A stretch of 64,000 nt of DNA, taken from Rhodanobacter sp. A1T4 (lineage in GTDB: Bacteria > Pseudomonadota > Gammaproteobacteria > Xanthomonadales > Rhodanobacteraceae). The position numbers and the translations under genes were made by a program. Where the stretch lies: NCBI RefSeq assembly GCF_014207185.1, contig NZ_JACHCP010000005.1, forward strand, positions 186,001-250,000, read 5' to 3'. This document shows positions 30,057 through 39,205 of the stretch, one piece after another (position 1 is the stretch's first letter; each line of letters begins with the position of its first letter). Under the pieces are notes generated by a model that ran no database searches, was not told the DNA's origin, and was given only the letters and a program-made list of their open reading frames with translations.

Positions 30057-30471
30057 GAGGCCGAACGCTTTTCTGCGATGAACCTTGCGATGCGAAAGAC
30101 GCGCATGCCCCTCTGTCAAAGACTTGCCCCCATTCTCCATTCCTTCCGCAGACCCATGAGGATTTGATGGTGGTGCATGTTTCACAACATGCTTGGCGCC
30201 ACTTTCCTCAATGCGGCAATGAAGGATCAGGCTTATCGTCAACAGCCGGCTGCAGGTCATACTTTTGATTAACTGCAGGCTCACCAATAGCCTATGCCTG
30301 TACTGTGATCGAAGGGCTGCTATGCAAGTAAAACACGGAGCGATTCACGAAAGCATTCAACTGACGCATTCCCCTCCGAATATAGAACGATAGCCCGGGG
30401 CGGCTATATTCGATATCGCTGCTCAAAGCCTTATAGGCTGAAGCGTTCCGGGACTTGCGAGATGCTCCACA
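30057..30471. other. Region upstream of the STN receptor
   Basis: The minus strand stays open and in frame with the receptor as far as 30287, so part of this stretch may be coding. Beyond that I see only A+T-rich patches (near 30380 and 30410) that could hold its promoter. Confidence 0.35.
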
Positions 30472-30500
30472 AGAAAAGCCCGGCCGTTACTGACCGGGCC
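30472..30500 (-). terminator. Rho-independent terminator after the sedolisin gene
   Basis: On the minus strand, GCCCGG (30494-30499) pairs with CCGGGC (30478-30483) across a 10-nt loop and is followed by TTTTCTT. It lies about 70 bp beyond the sedolisin stop codon. It would separate sedolisin transcripts from the receptor gene, unless read through. Confidence 0.75.
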
Positions 30501-30522
30501 TCCTGATTTTCAGCGATGACGT

Positions 30523-30542
30523 GACGCACGTCCTTGTGCGTC
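30523..30542. terminator. Second hairpin after the sedolisin gene
   Basis: Perfect 7-bp arms GACGCAC and GTGCGTC with a 6-nt loop, located between the sedolisin stop and the stronger terminator at 30472-30500. It has no T-run. Confidence 0.4.
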
Positions 30543-30566
30543 GCACAGTCACCAAGTTTCCCTGGC

Positions 30567-33203
30567 TTATTGCACCGTCAGGGAGACGTCGTCGAGCGTG
30601 AAGTCGGTATTACCCGACGACGAGGTTTCTTTGCCGGTGAACTTGATGGTGACCGTCTGACCGATATACGCGGCCAGATTGGCGGTCTCCACCGCATAAC
30701 CGGTGTTGGTATTGAGGCTGGTGAAGGTCGACAGGGTCTTCAGCACCGTGCCGGACGAATTCAGCACCTGCACGGTCAAGGTATCGGCCGCTGTGCTCTT
30801 GGTCGAGTCGATATGCAGGTAATACTGCAGGGTCGCGGTGGTCTTGCCGCTTGGAATCGCTACCGATTGCGACACTGTATCGGTGTGCGAAGCACCATAT
30901 CCGTCAAGCCATGCGAACCAGGTCCCCGCATGCGAGGTCTCGCCGCTACCGCAATAGCTGGACGACGAGCTGCTGGTGCTGCACAGCACACCCGAGCTCA
31001 AGGTCCATGGCGAGGCAGTACCGGTTTCGAAGCCGGTATTGACGAGGATCTGGGTCGGCGTACCACCACTGGAGACCGTCACCGATACCGTCTTGGCGCT
31101 AGTCTTGCCGCTGACGCTATCAGTCACCGTCTCGGTCACGCTGTAAGTGCCAGCGGCCGAATAGGTATGACTCGGGCTGGTAGCCGTCGAAGTGCTGCCG
31201 TCACCGAACGTCCACGCATGCGTGCTGATGGTGCCGCCCGAATCGGTGGAGCTGTCGGTGAAGGTCGCCGTCAGGCCGCTGGTTATGTCAGAGAAGTTGG
31301 CAGTCGGTGTACCGCCCGTGCTACCGCTGCTACCGCCACCCCAATACTTGGTGACATAGGCACTGAACTTGGAAATGTCCAGACTGCCCCAGCCCGTGGT
31401 GTTGTCGAAGCCGGTACCCGCGTTGTAGCCATTCCCGTTGTAGCCATTGTTGCCCGAGGTCACGTCATGCAGCGGCGTGGTGTCCTTGGTGAAGTTGGCG
31501 TACATATTCTGGGTCGGTAGGCCAAGCGTGTTGTTATTGGCGGACTCGATACGTGCCCAGATACCGACGAAGATCGGCGAGGCAAGGCTGGTGCCACCGT
31601 ATTGCTGTCCGGTCTGACCATTGGCGACGATGATGGCACCCGTTGACGAAGCCGCATCGAACGCCAGATCCGGCACCTGACGCTTGGTTACCGAGGAACC
31701 CAGCGCCGTGGTTTGCCAGGCGGGCGCGGTTTCGAACAAGCTCACGCCACCACCGGTGGCCCACAGACGCTCATTGTCATCAGGTACACCGTTGTTGTTC
31801 AGGCCCTGTGGGTCGATCTCAGCCAGGCCTTCGTTCCACACGGTTTCACCCGCCCAGGTGGTGGTACCCGTCGTGCTCAACGTGGTGCCGCCTACCGCCA
31901 CCACATTCGGCGATGTCGCCGGCTCGCTCACGCCGTAGTGCGTCAGGGAGATCTCAACCGTGCCGCTCGAATTCGCGACATAGCCTGGAGCGCCCTCGGT
32001 CGGATCGCTTGACCACTGGTATACGCCAGCGTCGCCCGCCGCGATCGAGAAAGTCTGACCCTGTGCGGCAGCTTGCACGAAGACCTTGTCGTCCGCTGCC
32101 TGCGTGCCGGAGTTGTTGGCAGCAGTCTCATCTTCGCCCAACGACACGTTGATGACCTTGGCGACATTGGCAGTCACGGCCTTGTTGTAGGCGGCGGTGA
32201 TGGTTGCATCGGTCAACCCGCTATCCTGGCTGTCGCCGTTGATCGCGGCGTAAAAGATCAGCTGCTTGACGCCGCCCGAAACAGCCGTGATGTCCTGGCT
32301 GTCCAGGGCCCACTCGCCATCGTCGCCATCGTTGGCCAGGGTGCCGGTGCCACCGGCGACCGTCAGCGTATTGACCGTGGACAGACCGGCGTTGGTGGTG
32401 AAGGTCTTCAGATCCGCGATCGTCTGGGTCATGTCACCCCAGGTGATGATGCCCACTGTGGTGTTCGAGGCATTCGCCGTGCTGCCGACATCGTAGATCT
32501 TGGGAAAATCCGTCGGCTGATGCCCGACCTGGCTGCCCGTAGCCATCGTGCCCACCATGTCCGGCGTCACGTGATGTGACATGACGTGCGGCTTGTTGAC
32601 GTCCTGCAGGCCCAGTACCGAACCCACGATGCCGCCCAGTGCTTGCGGCACCATGACATCGGCATCGTTCGCGAAATGCTGCTTACCCTTGAAGCTGAAG
32701 GTCTTCATGCTGGTGTTGAACGCGGCGTTCGCACTCAACGAGGTGCCGTCAGCGCTGACCAGCGTATTGTTCGGCGCCACACTGATGTTCTTGAAACCGA
32801 ACTTCTGCAGATGGGCCACCACGACCTGCACCTGGGCATCGGTCGGTGCGTACTGTGCCTTGAACTGTTCCGGAGTCAGGTACTTGTGATAGCTCGCACC
32901 GCCCGGCTGGTTGAGTCCGTGCAGAAGGGTCTGCAACTGGTCAGTGTTACGCAAATTCAAGCTGAGGGTAACGTGCAGCGGCTTGCTTGCCTCCAGCGGC
33001 ATGATCTGCGAGGCCTCGATGGTCGGATGACCCGTCATGACCAGCGTGGACACGTTCGCGGTCGCGCTCTTTTGCATGCTCGCATGTGTATTCGTTGAAA
33101 CCCACGTATCGGCGGCATGTGCCGACACCGTGAGCATCGCCAGCGACAAAGCCGCGGGCAATAGCGCCTTGCGATATCCCGAAAAACGAAAACTGCTCGA
33201 CAT
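30567..33203 (-). CDS. Sedolisin (S53) peptidase with PKD and C-terminal beta-sandwich domains
   Basis: An 878-residue secreted acid protease of the xanthomonalisin type. The start at 33203 follows GGGAG and opens a signal peptide (about 1-31). The S53 prodomain spans about 50-205. The catalytic domain has Glu297 and Asp301 in EWALD, oxyanion Asp391 in AAGDAG and nucleophile Ser539 in GGTSLASP. A C-terminal calcium loop reads HDVTSGNNGYNG...GWGS. A PKD domain (about 635-720, WTFGDGSTS) and a jelly-roll domain (about 725-878) probably bind substrate or surfaces. All catalytic residues are present, unlike the paralogue at 10216-11937. It lies between fecR and the STN receptor gene on the same strand. 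Confidence 0.93.
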   Translation of the reverse strand: MSSSFRFSGYRKALLPAALSLAMLTVSAHAADTWVSTNTHASMQKSATANVSTLVMTGHPTIEASQIMPLEASKPLHVTLSLNLRNTDQLQTLLHGLNQPGGASYHKYLTPEQFKAQYAPTDAQVQVVVAHLQKFGFKNISVAPNNTLVSADGTSLSANAAFNTSMKTFSFKGKQHFANDADVMVPQALGGIVGSVLGLQDVNKPHVMSHHVTPDMVGTMATGSQVGHQPTDFPKIYDVGSTANASNTTVGIITWGDMTQTIADLKTFTTNAGLSTVNTLTVAGGTGTLANDGDDGEWALDSQDITAVSGGVKQLIFYAAINGDSQDSGLTDATITAAYNKAVTANVAKVINVSLGEDETAANNSGTQAADDKVFVQAAAQGQTFSIAAGDAGVYQWSSDPTEGAPGYVANSSGTVEISLTHYGVSEPATSPNVVAVGGTTLSTTGTTTWAGETVWNEGLAEIDPQGLNNNGVPDDNERLWATGGGVSLFETAPAWQTTALGSSVTKRQVPDLAFDAASSTGAIIVANGQTGQQYGGTSLASPIFVGIWARIESANNNTLGLPTQNMYANFTKDTTPLHDVTSGNNGYNGNGYNAGTGFDNTTGWGSLDISKFSAYVTKYWGGGSSGSTGGTPTANFSDITSGLTATFTDSSTDSGGTISTHAWTFGDGSTSTATSPSHTYSAAGTYSVTETVTDSVSGKTSAKTVSVTVSSGGTPTQILVNTGFETGTASPWTLSSGVLCSTSSSSSSYCGSGETSHAGTWFAWLDGYGASHTDTVSQSVAIPSGKTTATLQYYLHIDSTKSTAADTLTVQVLNSSGTVLKTLSTFTSLNTNTGYAVETANLAAYIGQTVTIKFTGKETSSSGNTDFTLDDVSLTVQ

Positions 33204-33458
33204 CAGTGAACTCCCGTTAGATTTTTTGAGACGAACGAAGCCAATACGGCTGTACCTGCCCCATGCGTCAGTCATTGCCGCAGACGAATGCGGCCCCCCA
33301 CTCACCAGGATTGTCCAGCGACCCGCAAAACCCTCAGACGCCGATGCCCCCAACTTTCCATGTACATCGGCATTTTTTAGCGTCGCCTTCCCTTAAGACG
33401 GGAAACGAAAGAAAAGGCCTACCTGCGGGTTTGGGGACGGGAGCCTCTGCTGACCATC

Positions 33459-33478
33459 CTTTTCAGATAAAGGAAAAG
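33459..33478 (-). terminator. Weak hairpin after the fecR-like gene
   Basis: CTTTTC and GAAAAG form 6-bp arms around an 8-nt loop, eight bases beyond the fecR-like stop. It is A+T-rich and has no following T-run, so attenuation or termination is only possible. Confidence 0.3.
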
Positions 33479-33486
33479 CCAGGGGC

Positions 33487-34503
33487 TTATTTGCTGCGAA
33501 GCAGTACGACCCGCATGGCAGAGACACGATTGGCTCGGATGGGCCAACCTTGCTGTAAAGCCAGGATCAGAGTCTTCTGATCACCGGTGCGGAAGGCGCC
33601 ACTGATATGGAGGCTTTCCAGCGAGGGATCGCCGATTTGCAGTTGGGTCGCGCTATAGCGATTCATCTCGGCAAGCAGATCCGGCAATCGCCAATCGTGG
33701 ACGAACAATTTGCCTTCGGTCCAGCCCTTCGCGACTTCTATGTCGGCAGGACGCACTGGATCGATGTATCCGGATTGATTGAACACGAGTTGTTCTCCCG
33801 CGGCGAGAGACGCGGTCTGTGGTGTGCCATCCGGCAATTGAGTGGCGATGGCGAGCTTGCCCTTGAGCAGAATCACGGCTGCTGTGGAGTCGTTTATCCG
33901 CACCTGGAACATGGTTCCCACGGCGGTTACCGTTCCGTTTCGTGCATGCACAACGAATGGCCACACCGGATTGCCATGCACTTGAAATTGGGCCTGCCCA
34001 TGCAACAAGTCTATGCGGCGGGTCTGCGCACTGTAGCGCTCGACGACTTCAGTATCGGTATCCAATGTGATGGAAGAACCATCCGTCAGATGCACGGTAC
34101 GCTGTTCACCGGCTACCGTGGTGTAGGAGGTGCCGGGTGGGTCTGCAGGTCGAGCAAACCAACGTGGCATAGCCACCAACGCCAAAACCACGGCAAGTCC
34201 CAACGCCGTCACTGGAAAGAGCCAATGCCGCAAGAACCATGGCTTGGGTTGGGTCCAATGCAACGCGCGGTTCGCTGCCACCATGATCGCAGCATCCTTC
34301 ACTGCATCCTCGCTCTGCTTCCACAGGTAGACGACCTCCCGGTAGGCCGCGGCATGCGCCGGGCTGGCAGTGCGCCAGCGCTCGAAAGCAGCGCGAACAT
34401 CGCCCGGGCAATCCGGCTCAAGCAAGCGCACGAACCATCGCTCGGCTTCGCCGAGCGAGTCTATTCCAGAACTCTGGTCTGTGATTCGTTCGTCCATGCT
34501 CAT
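33487..34503 (-). CDS. FecR-family anti-sigma regulator
   Basis: A 338-residue inner-membrane protein. The N-terminal cytoplasmic part (1-90) has the DUF4880-like pattern AERWFVRLLEPDCPGDVRAAFERW..HAAAYREV that binds the sigma factor. One membrane segment follows (about 92-112). The periplasmic FecR domain (about 125-225) has RTVHLTDGSSITLDTDTEV and AQFQVHGNPVWPFVVHARNGTV. A C-terminal STN-like part lies near 260-338. FecR proteins receive a signal from the STN domain of a TonB receptor and release the ECF sigma factor. Its start overlaps the stop of the fecI-like gene by one base, so the pair is translationally coupled. Confidence 0.9.
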   Translation of the reverse strand: MSMDERITDQSSGIDSLGEAERWFVRLLEPDCPGDVRAAFERWRTASPAHAAAYREVVYLWKQSEDAVKDAAIMVAANRALHWTQPKPWFLRHWLFPVTALGLAVVLALVAMPRWFARPADPPGTSYTTVAGEQRTVHLTDGSSITLDTDTEVVERYSAQTRRIDLLHGQAQFQVHGNPVWPFVVHARNGTVTAVGTMFQVRINDSTAAVILLKGKLAIATQLPDGTPQTASLAAGEQLVFNQSGYIDPVRPADIEVAKGWTEGKLFVHDWRLPDLLAEMNRYSATQLQIGDPSLESLHISGAFRTGDQKTLILALQQGWPIRANRVSAMRVVLLRSK

Positions 34504-35036
34504 TAAGACGTCCTTGCCGATGAATCGCCTACCTTGCGCTTTAGCAACACAAGCGCAGTGGCGAGATGCTTTTCGACCATCTTCACGGAGATACCGCAGC
34601 GATCAGCAATCTGAGCACGACTCATACCATGCACACGTTTCAAAAGATAAACGCGCTGGCATTTGGGTGGCAGCTCCAGGATAGCTTGCGTAAGGTGCGC
34701 GACTTGCTGCTCATATTCAGCACGCTGCTCCGGCGAATGTTCATGAGCGGCAATTTCCTGCCCATTCAACGTCACATGCTCCTTGCTGCGGTGCGTGAAT
34801 GCCACACGGAACTGATCATGAGCGACATTGACCGCGATACGATAGAGCAGCTGCTTCCACGCTGTGGCAGGCTCCGACTCGCGATAGCGAAGCAATTTGG
34901 CCATGCTCTCCTGCGCGGCATCTTCGGCATCCTGCTCAGTCGCAGTGCGGCGACGCAAAAACTGTACAAGGCTACGGTACTGTTCGCGGATAAAAATATC
35001 GAAACTACGCGCCTCTGGACGCTGTTCGCTGGCCAT
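34503..35036 (-). CDS. FecI-type ECF sigma factor
   Basis: A 177-residue ECF sigma-70 factor. Region 2 is at about 10-75 (FIREQYRSLVQFLRRRT..QDAEDAAQESMAKLLRY). Region 4, at about 120-170, is a helix-turn-helix (LPPKCQRVYLLKRVHGMSRAQIADRCGISVKMVEKHL). It matches the FecI group, which drives TonB-receptor genes when released by FecR. It is the first gene of the leftward group fecI, fecR, sedolisin, STN receptor. A second TonB receptor gene without an STN domain starts divergently 363 bp away, so its target could lie on either side. Confidence 0.9.
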   Translation of the reverse strand: MASEQRPEARSFDIFIREQYRSLVQFLRRRTATEQDAEDAAQESMAKLLRYRESEPATAWKQLLYRIAVNVAHDQFRVAFTHRSKEHVTLNGQEIAAHEHSPEQRAEYEQQVAHLTQAILELPPKCQRVYLLKRVHGMSRAQIADRCGISVKMVEKHLATALVLLKRKVGDSSARTS

Positions 35037-35399
35037 GGTCTATGGCGACAGAACGTTCGACGCGTTATCACGCTTGTTGTCCATGCCCGAGTTGCACCTG
35101 CTTCTGGTTGACGAACTTAGCCGAATCATCATGGCACATGATCGATGTGCACCTGTGCCACCTGTCCTCTGCCAGTAACGGACATGACACACAATTTACA
35201 GTAAAGCGTGACACAGCTTCCCGACGGGGAGCGGCGAGATCGACAGCCGGATTCTAAAACGGGCCGCCACTCAAAGTGGGTAGACGTTAGCAGGGACATC
35301 CAATTTTACGAATTAACTACGTCGTATCCATAAAATCGCCACAGCAACTTTACGGCTCGCCACTCTACCCTTTCACCTAGGTTTATAGGGGAGAGGCGG
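35037..35399. other. Divergent intergenic region, sigma factor / TonB receptor
   Basis: This 363-bp region carries the promoters of the fecI-like gene and of the rightward receptor. It ends with GGGGAGAGGCGG before a GTG start. It is A+T-rich near 35310-35345. No clear ECF promoter motif or operator was found by eye. Confidence 0.4.
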
Positions 35400-37883
35400 G
35401 TGGAAAAGTTGCTTGATTCAAGGGTTTATTCAAAATCGATCCACCCTGCGCAAAACGCTTTCCGCTACGTCTTGGTTGGTGATAACGCGCGACTAAGTGC
35501 GAAAAAAGCTGTGACCACTTTATTGTGCGTTACGGCGGCCTCCTTCTCTCTGACAGCGCATGCCCAGTCGGGCCCCGCTCCGACTACCGACAAGGCGAAA
35601 GTGCTCGACGAAGTAGTCGTAACCTCGCAGAAACGAACCTCCACGGTTCAAAAGACGCCGGTCAGCATCACCGCCGTCAGTGGCGACGATTTGCAGGATC
35701 GCGGCATTACCAATTTCACCACGCTGGCACAATCGACACCTGGCGTTTCACTGAAGAGCGAAGGGCCCGGCCAGACCGAGATCGAACTGCGCGGCATGAC
35801 GTCGAGCGGCGGCAATTCTCCGACGGTCGGCTTTTATCTGGATGACGTTCCGTTGACCGCCCCGTCCGGTGCGCAAAATGGCAAGGTCGTGATCGATCCG
35901 ACACTGTATGACTTGAGTCGCGTGGAAATCCTGCGTGGACCGCAAGGCACGCTGTATGGTTCGGGATCGATGGGCGGTACGGTGAGATTGATCACCAATC
36001 AACCCGATCCGACAACCTTCGGCGGCTCGGTGCAGAGCACGCTATCGGGAACCGACGGCGGCGGCTTCAATCACAGTGACAATGTGATGCTCAATATCCC
36101 GCTGGTAAAGGACACGCTGGCGCTGCGTGTGGTGGCAACGGAAGCTCACACCAGCGGCTGGATCGATCGCATCGTGGCCAATCCCTTTCCGTTGGTGAGT
36201 ACCAATGGCGCGACACGCGGAGATGTGGAAGCAGCGCCGATTGAAAAACAATATCCGGGCTCGAATGCTCAGCAGCTCGATGGATTTCGCGCGACCTTGC
36301 TTTGGAAGCCGACCGATCGCCTGTCGATCACGCCGTCATTCTTCTATCAGGACAGTAACCAGAACGGCATCAGCGCCTATGACAGCGTCCCCGGTACCGA
36401 GGCGCACTATCAGCCCTTCGATATCGCCGAACCTCTGTCGGACAGGATCAGCGTGTTCAGCCTCAACGTTACTTACAGCTTCGACGCTTTCGACCTGACC
36501 TCAAGCACTGCGCAGTGGAACCGCCGATCGAGACAGACCGAAGATGCCAGCGAGGATTTCAATAACCCGGATACCGGCGCGACCTACGCCTCCAATAACG
36601 GCCTGCCCAATCCTGGCTATTACGGTGCGACCGGAAGCGGCGTGGTCTATGGGCACGAAAATGATCCCTCCAGTCAATTCAGCGAGGAGTTGCGCTTCGC
36701 CTCCAAGGGTGACGGCAAGCTCAACGAGGTTGGCGGCATCTTTTTCAGCAACTACTCCGCCACCTGGAATTTCAACGGGACAACCGATAATCCGTCGACC
36801 TATATGGATCTCGGCACATTTGCACCAGCGACGACGACTCACTGGTTCGATGCGCAGTCACCGACCCATATGACGCAGTATGCGATTTTCGGCGATGCGA
36901 CTTACGACATCACCAGTCAGCTCAAAGCCGATGTCGGCGTGCGCTTCTACGATTACAACTATCGGTTTTCCTCGGTCATCAGCGGCTGGGGATCGGCCCT
37001 GGGTGCGGCGACGCCATCGGATTCCGGCCTGATCAAGCAGTCTGGCGACGGCTTCAACCCCAAATTCAATCTGTCCTATCAGTTCGACAATGACCTGATG
37101 TTCTATGCAACGGTGGCGAAGGGCTCGCGACCGGGCGGCGGCAACGCCCGGTATCCGACCACCGGGCCTTACTGGAGCGCGGTATTCGCCCCGTATAATT
37201 TTCCCGGCGGCAAATGGCCGTCCAGTTACCGGCCTGACTCCGTGTGGAGTTATGAGCTGGGTGAAAAGGGCAAGTTTTTTGATCGCCGCCTGACCGTGAA
37301 TGCCAGCGTCTATTACGAGAATTGGAGCAATATCCAGCTCGAGGCGCTCCCCGGCGACTGGGCTTTGAATATCAACGGCAAGCACGCGACTATTTATGGC
37401 GGCGAAATCGAAACACGCGCCATCCTGGGCGGCGGCTTCGAACTGGCGATCTCCAGCGGCTACACCCACTCCTGGGTGGATCCAGGATCGCACTGGCAGA
37501 TCACGCCAACACATACACTTTCCGATGTGGCACCGGAGACAGGCAACGCCATTCTCAGTTATTGGAGAGGACTAACCGACAAGTACACCTTCAGGGCACA
37601 AGTGGAGAATGCCTATGTCAGTCACCGCTACTCGCTGGCTTTCCCCTATGGCTATTCGTTGAACGGCGAGTACATATCCCTGAGGTCGTATGACCTGACC
37701 AATGCTCGGGTGGTCATTGAATCCAGTGACGGTTGGGACGCGGCGTTATTCGTCAACAACGCATTCAACAAACACGCTCAGCTGGAAAGCCTCTTTCAAG
37801 AAGACCTCCCCAGCGCAGCATTCAATCGGATCGTCACCAATCAGCCGCGCACAGTGGGTGTCGATTTAACCTACCGCTTCTAA
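35400..37883 (+). CDS. TonB-dependent receptor without STN domain
   Basis: An 827-residue outer-membrane receptor starting at GTG after a strong GGGGAGAGG site. The signal sequence is long, with a hydrophobic core at about 39-52 (TTLLCVTAASFSLTAHA). The TonB box is DEVVVTSQKR, and the plug has ITNFTTLAQSTPGVSL, IELRGM, VGFYLDDVPL and VEILRGPQGTLYGSGSMGGTVRLIT. A beta-barrel with the family C-terminus VGVDLTYRF follows. This type (iron-complex outermembrane recepter-like) takes up varied ligands such as siderophores, oligosaccharides or vitamins. Nothing in the sequence fixes the ligand. It is divergent from the fecI-like gene. Confidence 0.9.
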   Translation: MEKLLDSRVYSKSIHPAQNAFRYVLVGDNARLSAKKAVTTLLCVTAASFSLTAHAQSGPAPTTDKAKVLDEVVVTSQKRTSTVQKTPVSITAVSGDDLQDRGITNFTTLAQSTPGVSLKSEGPGQTEIELRGMTSSGGNSPTVGFYLDDVPLTAPSGAQNGKVVIDPTLYDLSRVEILRGPQGTLYGSGSMGGTVRLITNQPDPTTFGGSVQSTLSGTDGGGFNHSDNVMLNIPLVKDTLALRVVATEAHTSGWIDRIVANPFPLVSTNGATRGDVEAAPIEKQYPGSNAQQLDGFRATLLWKPTDRLSITPSFFYQDSNQNGISAYDSVPGTEAHYQPFDIAEPLSDRISVFSLNVTYSFDAFDLTSSTAQWNRRSRQTEDASEDFNNPDTGATYASNNGLPNPGYYGATGSGVVYGHENDPSSQFSEELRFASKGDGKLNEVGGIFFSNYSATWNFNGTTDNPSTYMDLGTFAPATTTHWFDAQSPTHMTQYAIFGDATYDITSQLKADVGVRFYDYNYRFSSVISGWGSALGAATPSDSGLIKQSGDGFNPKFNLSYQFDNDLMFYATVAKGSRPGGGNARYPTTGPYWSAVFAPYNFPGGKWPSSYRPDSVWSYELGEKGKFFDRRLTVNASVYYENWSNIQLEALPGDWALNINGKHATIYGGEIETRAILGGGFELAISSGYTHSWVDPGSHWQITPTHTLSDVAPETGNAILSYWRGLTDKYTFRAQVENAYVSHRYSLAFPYGYSLNGEYISLRSYDLTNARVVIESSDGWDAALFVNNAFNKHAQLESLFQEDLPSAAFNRIVTNQPRTVGVDLTYRF

Positions 37884-38038
37884 CCCATATGACAATGAAC
37901 TCCCGACTGCCGAGAGCTAGCTCGACCTTCGAGTTAACCGTGGACTGCACCCTGCGCCAGTGGTCTGGATCCCTCTTGTCCGGAACGTGCCGGACCTGAC
38001 CCCATGCGCTTGCTTATCGGTTTTACTTCAAGGGACAA

Positions 38039-38407
38039 ATGACCATGAAACGTCTTACGACCGTTTTCTTATTCACCGCAGCGATGCTGATCCTGCCGTC
38101 ACACACTACGGCGCAAACCGTAGATCCATACACCGACGGCTGGGTGACCCACGTCACCGGCTCGCGACTGGAGATCTGTTTCAGTCACGCCGAGCCGCCG
38201 GCGGTTGGTCAGATCGTGCAGCTGCTACGCACAAGCTATGTGATGCCCAATAAAGGCCCCACACGTCAGACGTTCACACCGAACGGTCACGCCCGGATCG
38301 CATCGATCGCCACGCTTCCTTGTGTTATCGCGACGTTGCTCGATGGCGACGCGCAGCGAAGTGACCATGCCCGGCCGCCGTACCCGTCCTCAACCCAGTT
38401 ACGTTGA
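38039..38407 (+). CDS. Small exported protein, hypothetical
   Basis: A 122-residue protein with a good signal peptide (MTMKRLTTVFLFTAAMLILP, cleavage near TAQ-TV) and an AAGGGA ribosome site. ATG at 38045 is an equally possible start. The mature part reads like a single small beta-barrel: WVTHVTGSRLEICF, VGQIVQLLRTSYV, GHARIASI, VIATLLDGDAQRSD. That pattern resembles the C-terminal beta-barrel domains of some export or flagellar accessory proteins, but the match is too loose to name. It follows the TonB receptor gene by 155 bp on the same strand. Confidence 0.6.
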   Translation: MTMKRLTTVFLFTAAMLILPSHTTAQTVDPYTDGWVTHVTGSRLEICFSHAEPPAVGQIVQLLRTSYVMPNKGPTRQTFTPNGHARIASIATLPCVIATLLDGDAQRSDHARPPYPSSTQLR

Positions 38408-38482
38408 TCGGCACGATGGTGTCGGCTTGGCTACGAAGTTATACCGCTTCGAGAGCGAGCGCATTAATGAAATGACCATGTC

Positions 38483-38501
38483 ATTTTGTAATGGCTGAAA
38501 T
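38483..38501. promoter_or_regulatory. Putative LysR-type operator, copy A
   Basis: ATTT-N11-AAAT dyad that fits the T-N11-A rule for LysR regulators. It lies 73 bp before the lipocalin-like gene at 38575. Its reverse complement ATTTCAGCCATTACAAAAT differs from copy B (41413-41431) at only two positions, and the wider 26-bp match (38477-38502) also has only two differences. Confidence 0.55.
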
Positions 38502-38574
38502 ATGCGGAAGATGGATTTATCGATGTATGGCAGAGGGCTAGGCTTAGCTCTCCCCCCATGGGTGAGGCTATTCC

Positions 38575-39162
38575 ATGCGTCGATGCAAAATGATTCTCGC
38601 GCTTTGTGGGTTGGCATTGATGTTAAGTACGGGCGGTGTCGAAGCCAGCACAACCGCGTCTGAAAAAGCGGTACAGCGCGCTGACGCCACCACAACTGCA
38701 TTAGAAACGCCCATGGCCACGCGCGAGGGGGTCCCGGCGTGGCTGGTTGGCGCATGGACCCTGGTACGTTGCGACAACGTTTATCCAGACGGTCGACTCG
38801 TGGAACTGTATGGGCCGAATCCTCAAGGGTTGTGGATCATTGATGCTCAAGGGCACTACATGATGCAGATTGTGCGTGCTGAACGCGGACGCTTTGCTGC
38901 CAACGACAAATCCAAGGGCACATCCGATGAATATCGGGCGGCGTCACTGGACACGAATGCGCATTACGGATGGGTAAGTGCGGATGGCGCCCAGTTGCAT
39001 ACGCATATCGCACACGCCTCTTATCCGAACTGGGATGGCAAGGATGGCAATACTTCGTACATCCTTCAGGGCAATCAGTTGACTTACTCCGTGGCCAAAC
39101 CGACCAGTGGTGCGTCCGAGGGAGCACGAGGCGTTGTGGTATGGCGCCGCCTGACCAATTAA
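38575..39162 (+). CDS. Exported lipocalin-like domain protein
   Basis: A 195-residue protein with a signal peptide (about 1-25) and a lipocalin-like domain (PF13924 type) from about 55 to 192. That domain opens with LVGAWTLVRCDNVYPDGR, then YGPNPQGLWIIDAQGHYMMQI, a Thr/Ser-rich strand, and SYILQGNQLTYSV near the end. Family members form a small beta-barrel and occur as periplasmic proteins of unclear function. The protein is similar in layout to the one at 41548-42120, and both genes follow copies of the same dyad. It is followed after 43 bp by the exported methyltransferase-like gene and may be cotranscribed with it. Confidence 0.75.
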   Translation: MRRCKMILALCGLALMLSTGGVEASTTASEKAVQRADATTTALETPMATREGVPAWLVGAWTLVRCDNVYPDGRLVELYGPNPQGLWIIDAQGHYMMQIVRAERGRFAANDKSKGTSDEYRAASLDTNAHYGWVSADGAQLHTHIAHASYPNWDGKDGNTSYILQGNQLTYSVAKPTSGASEGARGVVVWRRLTN

Positions 39163-39205
39163 TGCATACGAGCTTCGCCCTACCCACTACGGAGCAATAC
39201 CACCC

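Noticed and set aside
35400..37883. Assigning the divergent TonB receptor as the partner of the FecR protein
   Set aside because: It lacks the N-terminal STN domain needed for the usual receptor to FecR signalling, which the receptor at 26964-30056 has.
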